Source: Meghimatium bilineatum (lineage: Eukaryota; Mollusca; Gastropoda; Stylommatophora; Philomycidae). Taken from it: a DNA stretch of 64,000 nt. Below the pieces are notes generated by a model. The model had not been told where the DNA came from. It was given only the letters and a program-made list of their open reading frames with translations, and did no database searches. Positions 55,620 to 64,000 of the stretch are shown one piece after another. The translations under genes were made by a program, and so were the position numbers. The DNA is taken from positions 57,292,828-57,356,827 of the forward strand of contig CM067322.1 of the NCBI GenBank assembly GCA_034231615.1. Direction: 5' to 3'. Numbering within the stretch: position 1 is the first letter of the stretch; every line of letters begins with the position of its first letter.

Positions 55620-56215
55620 CAGCGGCAAACTACAAGAGTATTGTACCAAGAATTTCCTTATGATAAGAAAAATCAACGTTCGAGAACGCTGGCTTTTAAA
55701 TACTATATTAAGAAGGAATTTTTTTTTCGGCCATGTGAAACGATGACATGAAAAGAGTGTAGTTGGAGGGGGCGATAGAAGGCAGTAGAGGCAGATGCCG
55801 ACGAAGACGTTGTTGCACAAAAGATGTTCAGGAATGCATGCAAATGTCGCTAGAGGAAGCGGGACAATTTGCCAGAGACCGCGGGGATTTCAGGAGATTC
55901 ATAAGGATATTCAATTTATATTCAGAGACAACTGATCAAATGGATTGCACACAGCAGCAGACTACCATCAGAAAGCACGCCACACCACAGCAAGCTATTT
56001 TACGCATATACAGTGAAGGCAGACCTAGAGGTGGACAACGAAATAAAAGAGGCGACAAATTCCACAGTATATTCAGCACACACGAGTGTCATCTCCATAA
56101 TACTATTCTACCCCCTGACGCTGAACGGTAACAAATTGTTTAGTGTATAGATATAATAGATAGATTCATAAGGAAGACTATGTTCTGGAAAGAATACGCT
56201 ACAAGACAACAGCCG
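55620..56215 (+). mobile_element. LINE-A copy 7, split by a nested LINE-C
   Basis: Outer element: INVRERWLLNTILRRNFFFG, HVKRHDMKRV, then EGAIEGSRGRCRRRRC, QMSLEEAGQFARDRGDFRRF and IR up to 55907; it resumes at 56175 with KTMFWKEYAT. Removing 55908-56174 (insert plus one target copy) restores the usual LINE-A order ...FRRFIR-KTMFWKEYAT in one frame. The 122-residue frame 55763-56131 is a chimera of the two elements. Confidence 0.88.
55908..56161 (+). mobile_element. LINE-C copy 3, nested, 5'-truncated
   Basis: Contains SRLPSESTP-like, EGRPRGGQRNKRGD and NEIKEATNSTVYSAHTSVIS traces matching ASRLTTYSMP, ARGRPCKRWITEIKEAT and SLQTAHKKAIS of copy 2. It ends in a TAGATATAATAGATA tail. Flanked by AGATTCATAAGGA at 55895-55907 and 56162-56174, a 13-base exact target-site duplication. 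Confidence 0.85.
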
Positions 56216-56989
56216 CTGAAGGCAATTATGGGTATGAACCGTTCAGAAAGTGATGACATGATACTGAACGTAAATATGTCTAGAAAATAACTACATCCAT
56301 AAATGCTGGTCGATGGTTACTGAATACGACTTGAATTATACTTTCTGTAATAATGTTGATTATACTATCGGATATCTGAAATATACTTTATGATATAATG
56401 CTGAATTCTACTTTTTCTATATGTATACATTTCTTGTCTTGGCATCCTCATTATCAAAGACTTGCAGGTGTTGGGCAGCTGACGTTCATAGATGTCCGGA
56501 TAATTCTTTCGTATTGGAAGTCTTCCTGCGGTCATCTGTGCAGGTGCACTACATGTACTGCAGGCTCTTAAGACAGGTAAACTTTCATATCTGAGCTCAG
56601 CAATGCGTCTGCCATAAAGTGCACTGGTTCCAGTGAATTTCCCCCTCCCCGCTTTATAATTAGATAACAAGTGAGTAATTTCTCACATATAAATTTTTTT
56701 TAAACCCAACAATGTGTGAAATATTTAACATATCCTGCACAGATCATAACTATTTCAATATTTAACATGCTCTGCACAGATCATAGCTATTCCAATATTG
56801 TTGCATTTTTAGGCACCACTAATGCATCCAATCACATACACATGTTCAGGAGAGAAAAAGTGGAGATGGGTTTAGCAGAAATTGTTCTGAAATAAAAACC
56901 AATAAAATATGTAACGGGAAAAAGAGAAATCAGGAATGGCATATGAACATGTGGAGAAGAGAGACCAGGAAAAACTTGGCAGAGGTGAA
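56216..56989. other. Unassigned spacer
   Basis: A ~55-base imperfect tandem duplication (ATATTTAACATGCTCTGCAC and relatives) at about 56710-56800. No gene recognised. Confidence 0.5.
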
Positions 56990-57450
56990 AAACACACTGA
57001 ATGATGACTTGACAGAGATTAGAGTCACACTGAATAATGACTTGACAGAGATGAGAATCACACTGAATGATGATTTGACAGAGAATCACACTGAATGACT
57101 TGACAGAGATGAGAACCAAACTGATTGATGACTTGACAGATGAGAACCAAACTGATTGATGACTTGACAGATGAGAACCAAACTGATTGATGACTTGAGA
57201 TAGATGAGAATCACAGTGAATAATTACTTGACAGAGATGAGAATCACACTGAATGATGATTTGACAGAGAATCACACTGAATGACTTGACAGAGATGAGA
57301 ACCAAACTGATTGATGACTTGACAGATGAGAACCAAACCGATTGATGACTTGACAGATGAAAACCAAACTGATTGATGACTTCACAGATGAGAATCACAC
57401 TGAATAATGACTTGACAGAGATGAGAATCACACTGAATGAGGCTGAGAAC
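56990..57450. repeat. 31/33-bp minisatellite with block duplication
   Basis: Units GATGACTTGACAGAGATGAG + AATCACACTGAAT and the shorter GATGACTTGACAGATGAGAA + CCAAACTGATT. The mixed block at about 57038-57150 recurs at about 57235-57345. The 216-residue minus frame 56832-57482 is an artefact. Confidence 0.94.
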
Positions 57451-57599
57451 ACATCCAATGATAACGTCAAATGGAAAATCATTGTACTTGCCCTATCCAG
57501 AGGACGTGAAAGTAACCTGGGAGGTGGTGGGTAAGAACTACTGAACTTCTGGTAACTAACACAGAAGAGAAATTAACCTGTACAAAATTATGAGACAGT

Positions 57600-57815
57600 A
57601 CGATGATGCTGATGAAATAATATTATTAGCTGTAAGCAGGTAGCTATTGGCATATGCTTATGATGAAATAATCGTATTATGTGTTATCAGGCAACTCGTG
57701 CAGCACATAGTCCTTCTTTTCTGACAAAATAATCTTATCAGCTGTGAGGAGGTAGCTCTTGACAGCATATAGCGGCCTTCTATTCTGACAAAAGCACAGG
57801 TCCTCCTCAGTTCAG
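57600..57815. repeat. Degenerate ~65-bp triplicate
   Basis: Three diverged units around TATCAGCTGTGAGGAGGTAG and CTCTTGACAGCATATAG. Confidence 0.5.
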
Positions 57816-57899
57816 CAATTGCGGTGGCACCCGAACTCATAAACGATTTGCTGTCTCAACGGCATGGTTATGTTTGTGGGCGTGTATGTATGTTTAGTT

Positions 57900-58027
57900 C
57901 CCGAAGGGAGGCATTCCAGTGATGCAGCATCCTATGATAATTATGTACTGCCAGAAGCACAGCACACACTTCCGGGCCAAAACGTTCATCATTCTTTTGT
58001 CAGATCCGTTGATCCATCTTGCAAGTA
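57900..58027. repeat. Dispersed repeat R3, copy 2
   Basis: AGGCATTCCAGTGATGCAGC, AGCACAGCACACACTTCC, TTCATCATTCTTTTGTCAGA, TTGATCCA align with 50150-50250. Directly abuts SINE-S1. Confidence 0.6.
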
Positions 58028-58305
58028 ATTCTTCTTCTTCTTCGTTCTCAAACTCCTGCAGAGTAGCAGGATGTAGTCCGGAGAACGGAATACGTTGTAA
58101 TGCGGAATGGTTTACAGCATTGCTGCGATATCTGCTCCTTTCGACCTGACACATCCGACTTCAGCATGGCTGTGGATTACTGACCCTATATGGGATGAGA
58201 CAGCCAACTCCATCCCATAACCTCCTTAGTCGCCTCATACGACATGCATGGAAGGTAAACAATGTTGTTATTCTTTGCTCCCCTTTCGGGCCCGGCCAAT
58301 ACACG
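58028..58305 (-). mobile_element. SINE-S1 copy, near consensus
   Basis: TTCTTCTTCTTCTTCGTTCT, CTCCTGCAGAGTAGCAGGAT, GTCCGGAGAACGGAATACG, CGACCTGACACATCCGACTT, CCTATATGGGATGAGACAGC, CCATAACCTCCTTAGTCGCC, GCTCCCCTTTCGGGCCCGGC. Confidence 0.9.
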
Positions 58306-58324
58306 TGCGAAGGGATGTTCTAGG

Positions 58325-58625
58325 ACCAGTCAAATTAAGGAAGAGCTGAAAATGCATGTCAACAGGAAATAATTACGACTAAGACTGGGAACCTCATTAC
58401 ATAAAATACTGGAACCAATATGTGAAGACTGATGAAGAAGACAATGAAATTGAGCATCTCTTACTTCAATGTCAGAGATTCCACCAACATTGACAAGATC
58501 TAAAAGATTACTATCTAAATAATAAAATCCCTTATACTCTAGATAAAATGCATGGCCAGGATATCCTAAAAGATGACGAAAATTAATTAAACAATTTATC
58601 ACCAGAACCAAGGTTCTAATCTAAA
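58325..58625 (+). mobile_element. LINE 3' end (post-RNase H type), decayed
   Basis: DEEDNEIEHLLLQCQRFHQH, a stop, then DLKDYYLNNKIPYTLDKMHG and QDILKD. The E-H-L-L-x-x-C-x-R-F block with IPYTL and a hydrophobic end is typical of Jockey/I-like LINE C-termini. Family distinct from LINE-D and LINE-L. Confidence 0.6.
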
Positions 58626-59275
58626 GTCTAGTAAACAGGTAGATAAAACAATTAAAAGTGTCGTTTGTTACAGTGTTCGGTTTGTGCTAGCTGTCCAATG
58701 CGTGTATTTCTTGTTTATGCCTACATCTATTATTCTCTTCTCTAGTACATCCTGAGTTTCCAAGTCCTCTCAGGTCCAACACTATATCCTCTGAGTTTCC
58801 TTTCCAGTGCCCGATCGGCTTCCACCAGCAATTTCCACGGCGTCGAAGGGAGATACATGATACTTCCTCCAGTTTTACTATAGTTACGTCAAGAACCCAC
58901 CTTTTCTTTCAAGACTATTAGTCATTTTAGTCCTTTTAGTCTTTTGCAAGACTTTTATTTTTTTCTAGCCACTTAAACAGAGGAAAGCTCGCCACAGAAG
59001 ACGTCGCCTGGCACTATGGATTTATATTGGCAATAAATGCACGTAGAATTAGGTCACACAAAGATACAAGTCAACCAACGCGTCTTAGGTTGAAAAGATC
59101 GTACCCCGGCAAGAGGCTGTAATCACCAATTTAACAAATAAATAGCAAAGTTTACTTTCTTTAAAAAAATGTGATAGGGAGTGACCATCAACGATTCAAC
59201 AATAAAAAAAAACATGTGGAATATGTTGGGAATTATACTTCTAGCATGACCCATTAGACTTGTACCGTCATTTTC
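58626..59275. other. Unassigned spacer
   Basis: No gene recognised. GTCTTAGGTTGAAAAG near 59083 is the inverted match to 55373. Confidence 0.45.
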
Positions 59276-59385
59276 ATTGACTGTCGACAGATAGTATACA
59301 AAAATTGACCAATGACAACACGGGAATAGTCAAATGCGTCCTTTTAGAAAACAGTTCACACGAACAAGCAGGACTGTATAATTGC
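59276..59385 (+). promoter_or_regulatory. Paired CCAAT plus TATA module, copy 4
   Basis: ATTGACTGTCGACAG (59276), TTGACCAATGACAACAC (CCAAT 59309-59313) and GAACAAGCAGGACTGTATAA ending about 59381, the last shared with GAACCAGCAGGACTATATAA at 15723-15742. Confidence 0.4.
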
Positions 59386-60589
59386 CGAAAAATAATCGCA
59401 AGAGCCAATGAGTGGAAATTTGCCCCGAAAGGAGACCCCGATGGAATAACGTTTGAGAATCATAAACCTTGCCGATGTCCCAACACAGAAGAAATAATTA
59501 GTTCACAAACATCCATATTGAGAGTGTTGAGAAGTAAAATGCAGACGCTTCACATTTCACATGCTACACTGGCTTGTTGCTTTCACCGTTGGTCTCTAGT
59601 TACAATCAACAGCGGGTCTATTGTTACATCTAAATAGAAACACAGGAGAACATGAGTAAGAAGGCCAGCAAATTGGAAGAAATATATGGATACTGGAAAA
59701 AAAAGTTATTGCCCAGAAGTTGTGAAACTTTGTTTTTCTTGTACATAATGAGAATACAGGAAATATTCCTGTGAAAATGAGCTCCAGTTTTGTGTATCAC
59801 CCCGGGATGAAGTCTCTGCAGGTTATAAAGCTTTTTTATGACTTTTTTACGATTCTTATACGAGGTGTTGAATATAGGGTTAAACGGGGATGTTTACGTT
59901 TGAGGTCTTTAAAATTAGTGAAGGAATTATAATTGAATAAGCCAAAATGTTGAAATAGTGAAGTAACGTGGACAAATTGTTGAAATATTTATTTTACTGA
60001 TGATGATGATGGTGTTCCTCCTTCGCAAGCGAAGATGAACATGGCATGATAAACATTAAATGCGATGGAAAAATAAAATTTTAAAACATAAATAAATAAA
60101 TAAATAATAATTAAAATTGGTATTTCACTAATTTTGTGAGTTCGTAGATGCTTCTTTTACTACGAAATTTAAGGGCCACAAATCTGTTAAATCTTATCAT
60201 TTTCTGCTACATTGCTTGCATATAGTCACTGAATTTGTGGTTCTATTCTGTATTTGAGAAATTTAATTCTCTCTTTCTTGATAAAGAATTTTGATAAAAA
60301 CATCGATCCTGTGTATTTTTCTACGTAAAACAGTTATTCAGCTCTTTATATATTTTTTCTTCAATTTTATATATGGCGTACAGTTTTATAACATCTCACT
60401 CATTTTTTTCTTCTAATTATGGCGCTGGCTGGCATAATAACTACATTGAATTGCCTAATAAATTGTGTCAGTATGTGGGATATTGTTTCTTATATTCTTC
60501 TCCGGAGGGACTGTAGAAGAGTGAATTGGTAAATAGGCCACTAATGAAGTTCTGGAGCAGGACAATACAGAAGACAAGCCCATTATAAA
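59386..60589. other. Unassigned spacer
   Basis: A short (AAAT)n run at about 60085-60112. The 110-residue frame at 59305-59637 has no recognisable domain. Confidence 0.5.
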
Positions 60590-61188
60590 TATCGCAAAAA
60601 TGGAAGTATTTGCCGTAACGCATTTATCTGGGTGGAATCGCAAGCATATTCCCATGCGTGCATACTAAGTGACTCACAGAATATGATTCAGAAAGTCAAA
60701 ACAGGTGATGTACATAGGGGATGGGTGGAGTCATTAGAGAGAGATAAAACGCGGGACCACTACGAAAACTCACGCTTATCTTTGTCCACGGACACGCGAG
60801 CGTGAAGGGAAACGAACGGACCGACCAATTAGCTAGCCTCGCGACCACAACAGATGGTCATCCTATGGATTTAGCAGACATACTCATTGATCTTCGTGAG
60901 TCCTCACGATCAGAGGATTTTGAGATGAATAAGCATGAGTCACTATCCAGAATGCACGAATGGAGGGGGGGGGGCGTAGTGAGGATAGACGTGGCCCATA
61001 GAGAACACCTAACAGAGATTTCAAAAAGAGCAGTGAACCAACATAGAACCGGAACAATCCGCCGTTATACCCTGAGAGATTTACCGAAGTGGAGATCTGA
61101 GCACCTATCGACGTGCCCAGTGTGCGAAAAGGATAATCAACAGAGAGAAGAATCTAGAAGTGTAGAATCTAGAAATATCACAAAGTGA
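60590..61188 (+). mobile_element. LINE RNase H domain with tail, partly open
   Basis: Upstream, in another frame, AYSHACILSDSQNMIQKVKT, GDVHRGWVESLERDKTR (the D-S-Q box of RNase H). A frame open from 60748 to 61188 then gives IFVHGHASVKGNERTDQLAS, the H-G-H-x-x-V-x-G-N-E-x-x-D signature, followed by ~125 residues ending with HLSTCPVCEKDN. One frameshift separates the two parts near 60745. Likely part of an I/Jockey-like LINE whose reverse transcriptase is lost. Confidence 0.78.
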
Positions 61189-61236
61189 CAAGCAGCATTT
61201 ATCGTGTGTAATAAGAAAAGTTATTATTATTATTGT

Positions 61237-61325
61237 TAACTAGTAGTGGCGCATGGCACAGAGGTTAGAACGTTGGTCTTACATTCGTGAGGTCCAGGAT
61301 TCGATCCTTGATTATTAATGGAGTT
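61237..61325 (+). mobile_element. tRNA-like module 1
   Basis: A box TGGCACAGAGG (61254-61264) and B box GGATTCGATCC (61297-61307), 32 bases between. GTTAGAACGTTGGTCTTACA and CGTGAGGTC between them resemble D-arm and anticodon-arm sequence of tRNA-derived SINE heads. Not a full tRNA. Confidence 0.65.
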
Positions 61326-61479
61326 TTTTTCTGTCGGAGTATAAATTAAAAAACTCACACTAAACATGATTTGGCAACAAAAAATGTCGTTATCATATAA
61401 GCCACTCGAAATCTTCCTTCAACCTCCTAACGGGTAAAAAGCAGCATTGACAGTTTGTTTTTTTAAATAAGAAAAGTCC

Positions 61480-61560
61480 GACGCTGTGGTGGAGTGGTAC
61501 ATTGCGCATCTCTCTCCACCAAATTACCTGGTTCAAACCCGCCAAAATTGTAAAGTCAAG
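61480..61560 (+). mobile_element. tRNA-like module 2 (S4)
   Basis: A box TGGTGGAGTGG (61487-61497), B box GGTTCAAACCC (61530-61540), 32 bases between. Confidence 0.65.
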
Positions 61561-61844
61561 ACGTTCAAAAAATGCAACGACAATATACTTTACGTAATAG
61601 GGTAAAATCCGATTATAACAACCTGGTCAGGAACAAAGAAACATGTATGTAATAAGTGAAATTCGCTATAGACAGTAGAAACAATAAAAAATAACAAAAA
61701 TAATTGGTTATTTTGAAAATTGTTTTTAATTGGTAATTATGTTACAACTGCATGCTCTATTGAGCTATTCTACTGCATATTGGCCAAAAATATTGGATTG
61801 CGCGCTACAACCTAAATAAGATATGCTAATTTGTACTAAGACAA

Positions 61845-61945
61845 AAATCCGTCTCTGTTACGGAGTGGTACAGTGCACGTCTCGGATAGGTTAGGTACCA
61901 GGTTCAAGTCTCACCTCATGCAACTATGACCGTTCAGAAATCAAT
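61845..61945 (+). mobile_element. tRNA-like module 3 (S4)
   Basis: A box TTACGGAGTGG (61858-61868), B box GGTTCAAGTCT (61901-61911), 32 bases between; followed by ATGACCGTTCAGAAATCA, parallel to TAAAGTCAAGACGTTCAAAA after module 2. Confidence 0.6.
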
Positions 61946-62591
61946 CATGACCCACAGAACATAAAGTATTGCCTAGAATATCATTACAGCCATATCATTA
62001 TTGGTTTATCTCTACTTCCTGAACGTAATATGTTGCCAACTTAATATGAAAAAGAGGCATGATGCATATAGATCATGATAACTGGTCAAATTAATGATAG
62101 GCGAAACAGAAATTATGCTAATCAAGATAAGAAATTAGGAACATCCTGATGTCTGAACTGATAGTTGGACATTGGGGTAGTTCACCATATCATTCAAAAT
62201 ATACTCAGGCTACGTGACACATAGTGATGATCTAATATATGATTAATTGACTTGAGTCCAAATGTTGATTTTGCCATACCATGCACACTTGTGCAAGGAT
62301 GAGTATGTTTATTTTCAATTACAACGTCCACAACTGATGAATAGTAGGGTATGCAAAACAAATCTCAGACTAACGTGGCGCAGTGACACACAATTGAATC
62401 CATCAATGTCGATCTCCACCGTTTTTTAACAATTGATCATGACACGTCCTGACCAAATCCAGGTGACATCATTATCCGCTACCAAGCTAAGCCGTTTTGT
62501 CTACGCCACGCTGTGTGGGGCAATCCAATACATCGGGAGACAAAAGAATCACTTTCCTAGCTCCAGGTATTTCCCCACCGTTGGTACACGA
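61946..62591. other. Spacer, possible fourth tRNA-like remnant
   Basis: AACGTGGCGCAGTGACACAC at about 62373 has an A-box-like core (TGGCGCAGTGA) but no properly spaced B box. Nothing else recognised. Confidence 0.35.
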
Positions 62592-62695
62592 AGATCTATC
62601 TATATGGCGTGTCCTTTACAACATGTTCGCCTCACTGCCTCGCTGTAAGCCTCTCGGTTCTGTGCAAATTGTCCAGCCTATTTCAGCATAATATT
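62592..62695 (-). mobile_element. LINE-A C-terminal copy 8, short
   Basis: Minus strand: ILNIMLK, stop, AGQFAQNREAYSEAVRRTCC and KGHAI then a stop with a TAGATAGAT tail. Same last ~100 bases as 50768-50872. Confidence 0.78.
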
Positions 62696-62696
62696 C

Positions 62697-62825
62697 AGTA
62701 TGACACTTTTTCTTGCTGAAGATCTTCCCCAACTTATGAGTATGGTACTTATTTACTAATGGGTTGACTGGAGGGGCGGCCGTGTCAGGCTAGAAATCAC
62801 GACTTGGATTTCTGGAGTGGGGAAT
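62697..62825 (-). mobile_element. SINE-S3 fragment (copy 4)
   Basis: AACTTATGAGTATGGTACTT, GGGTTGACTGGAGGGGCGGC, CGTGTCAGGCTAGAAATCAC, GACTTGGATTTCTGG. Body only; tRNA-like head missing. Abuts LINE-A. Confidence 0.75.
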
Positions 62826-63699
62826 AAGGAAGAAAATTTGAGGCAGTAGGAATAACACTGAAGGGAGACGAAATGAGTTACCATTGACTGCACCGGAACA
62901 TGGAGAAAAAGAAGAGTGAAAGGCTAGTTACAATTACCTTCCCTCACTGATTGCTACCTGTTTCTGCATTAGAGGCCGGTAACCTGTTTGTGTCGGCAGG
63001 TCGGATGGCGCATGGAGTGGAATGAACAGTGTAAAAAAATTTAGTTTTGTACAATCCTTTGATTAAAATTTTGAAGGACGTTGAAGTACTTGCCGTTCAA
63101 GTAGTTTATGATATGTGTTCTGAGGACAGATAGTGATTTTAAATGTGCTTGCCGCACCAGTAAAAATGTTTTTGTGGACCGGATTTGATCCGCTGATCAC
63201 ATTTTACAAACGGTCAATGTAATTGCTTTCTATGTGTTAAAATTTTGAGTTAGAATATTAACATTGAGGTTCTGGAAGGGATACTACAATCTTTTCCTAA
63301 CTCAGAATGACCGATTCCCAGTTCAGTTGTGAAGCTGACACTGATGGATTAGAACATCAGTAACATTTGTGTTTGAATAGAAAGTACTAAATACTGTAAA
63401 ACTATTGATATTATTAGGAAATATCGAGACATTTTTGAAGAAAAAAATCAGAAACTAGAGCTCAATGTAGCATTATTGTACTAAATTTTTTTTTAAATTG
63501 CAGAATTTTAATTTTTTGTTGTTGTAAAAACCCATAATTAAATGGATGGTGTGATAGGTTTTGTTCCATGCTCCACATAGAACATACATCATGTAATAAC
63601 TTGTTGTTGAACCATTGATGTAAATAGCAATAGAGATAGAACTTTAGAAACTGCTTCGGGAACAGATATGGTGTACATTTAGTAGATTGAATGTCAGAA
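62826..63699. other. Unassigned spacer
   Basis: No recognised feature. Confidence 0.5.
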
Positions 63700-64000
63700 C
63701 ATACAGACTAAGCAGCGCATGTACAGAGCAGTGTTACATCCAGTGTTGTTATACGTTCGTAAAACATGACCTGCGTATAGACGAGATGTGTGGAAACTCA
63801 ATCCGTTTCATACAACTTGTCTCAGAAAAGTTATGAACATCAGATGGCAAGACAAGATTATGGATACCACTGTCTTTGACATATCTGCTATCCATAGCAT
63901 TTACTAGTATTTACTATCATTAGCATTCTGATGCAGACACAGATTCGCTCTGCAGGTCATATGGTATGTATGCGAGATCATTACTGTGGAAGATACTTCT
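63700..64000 (+). mobile_element. LINE-B copy 3, cut by window edge
   Basis: LLYVRKT, AYRRDVWKLNPFHTTCLRK, MNIRWQDKIMDTTVFD closely follow RRHVWKLNHFHTTCLRK and NIRWQDKIPDTTVLD of copy 1 (2400-2520). A ~35-base insertion near 63890-63925 and stops show decay. Continues past 64000. Confidence 0.85.

Noticed and set aside
55763..56131. 122-residue plus frame as a single protein
   Set aside because: Chimera of LINE-A and the nested LINE-C read across the insertion junction.
56832..57482. 216-residue minus frame with repeated IIQCDSHLCQV
   Set aside because: 31/33-bp minisatellite; period accidentally keeps frame over stretches.
59305..59637. 110-residue plus frame next to the CCAAT module
   Set aside because: It begins upstream of the TATA-like element, so it cannot be the product of that promoter, and it shows no recognisable domain.
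61237..61945. Functional tRNA genes
   Set aside because: A and B boxes are present but no acceptor-stem pairing or full cloverleaf could be made; better explained as SINE heads.

Overview
This is a eukaryotic, AT-rich, non-coding window that consists almost entirely of transposon debris and tandem repeats. I found no intact host gene, no canonical tRNA or rRNA gene, no operon structure and no CRISPR array. The mixture points to an invertebrate animal: many 5'-truncated non-LTR (LINE) ends, a tRNA-derived SINE, a two-version SINE family with an (AAG)n-type tail, hAT-like ends, long (TA)n tracts and many 16-75 bp minisatellites. A lophotrochozoan, probably a mollusc, is my best guess. That guess comes from the general character of the repeats, not from a database match. 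One 100-base run of N (34511-34610) marks an assembly gap. LINE and SINE family letters below are labels local to this window.

Layout. 0-7 kb: a degraded LINE-F end, then a long LINE-B reverse transcriptase copy split by an (ATCC)n/(ATAC)n expansion, a tRNA-derived SINE-S3, a 38-bp minisatellite, a (TAG)n domain and minisatellites of 48 and 36 bp. 7-14 kb: a degenerate AT-rich array invaded by LINE-H and two LINE-A copies, then LINE-K and LINE-I ends. 14-24 kb: SINEs, two paired-CCAAT modules, a 45-bp array, a 19-bp array, a SINE with an internal expansion and a 1-kb (AAT)n domain. 24-38 kb: more SINE copies, a 36-bp array, LINE-B, -J, -L, -C and -A ends, the gap, a 46-bp array and LINE-E. 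38-50 kb: arrays of 43 and 35 bp, an hAT-like non-autonomous element, LINE-I nested in LINE-H, LINE-G, -L, -E, -K and -H ends and a perfect-ended hairpin. 50-64 kb: head-to-head LINE-C/LINE-A, two inverted-repeat elements (one hit by LINE-A), LINE-C nested in LINE-A, a ~33-bp array, SINE-S1, an RNase H reading frame, three tRNA-like modules and a last LINE-B copy cut by the window edge.

The coding traces belong to retrotransposons: reverse-transcriptase palm motifs (FADD at about 1855, NADD at 10396), thumb and C-terminal segments, C-terminal zinc-finger remnants and RNase H or post-RNase H tails. All are truncated or carry stops and frameshifts. The most informative features are mechanistic. 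Three insertions are nested and have recognisable target-site duplications (42041/42607, 51371/51749, 55895/56162). At least two minisatellites appear to have grown out of transposon sequence (33197-33715 from a LINE-C 3' end; 20068-20370 inside a SINE-S1). A short motif resembling a hammerhead core recurs four times (21886, 25841, 49886, 52506), and a paired-CCAAT, promoter-like module recurs four times (15349, 15674, 55239, 59276).
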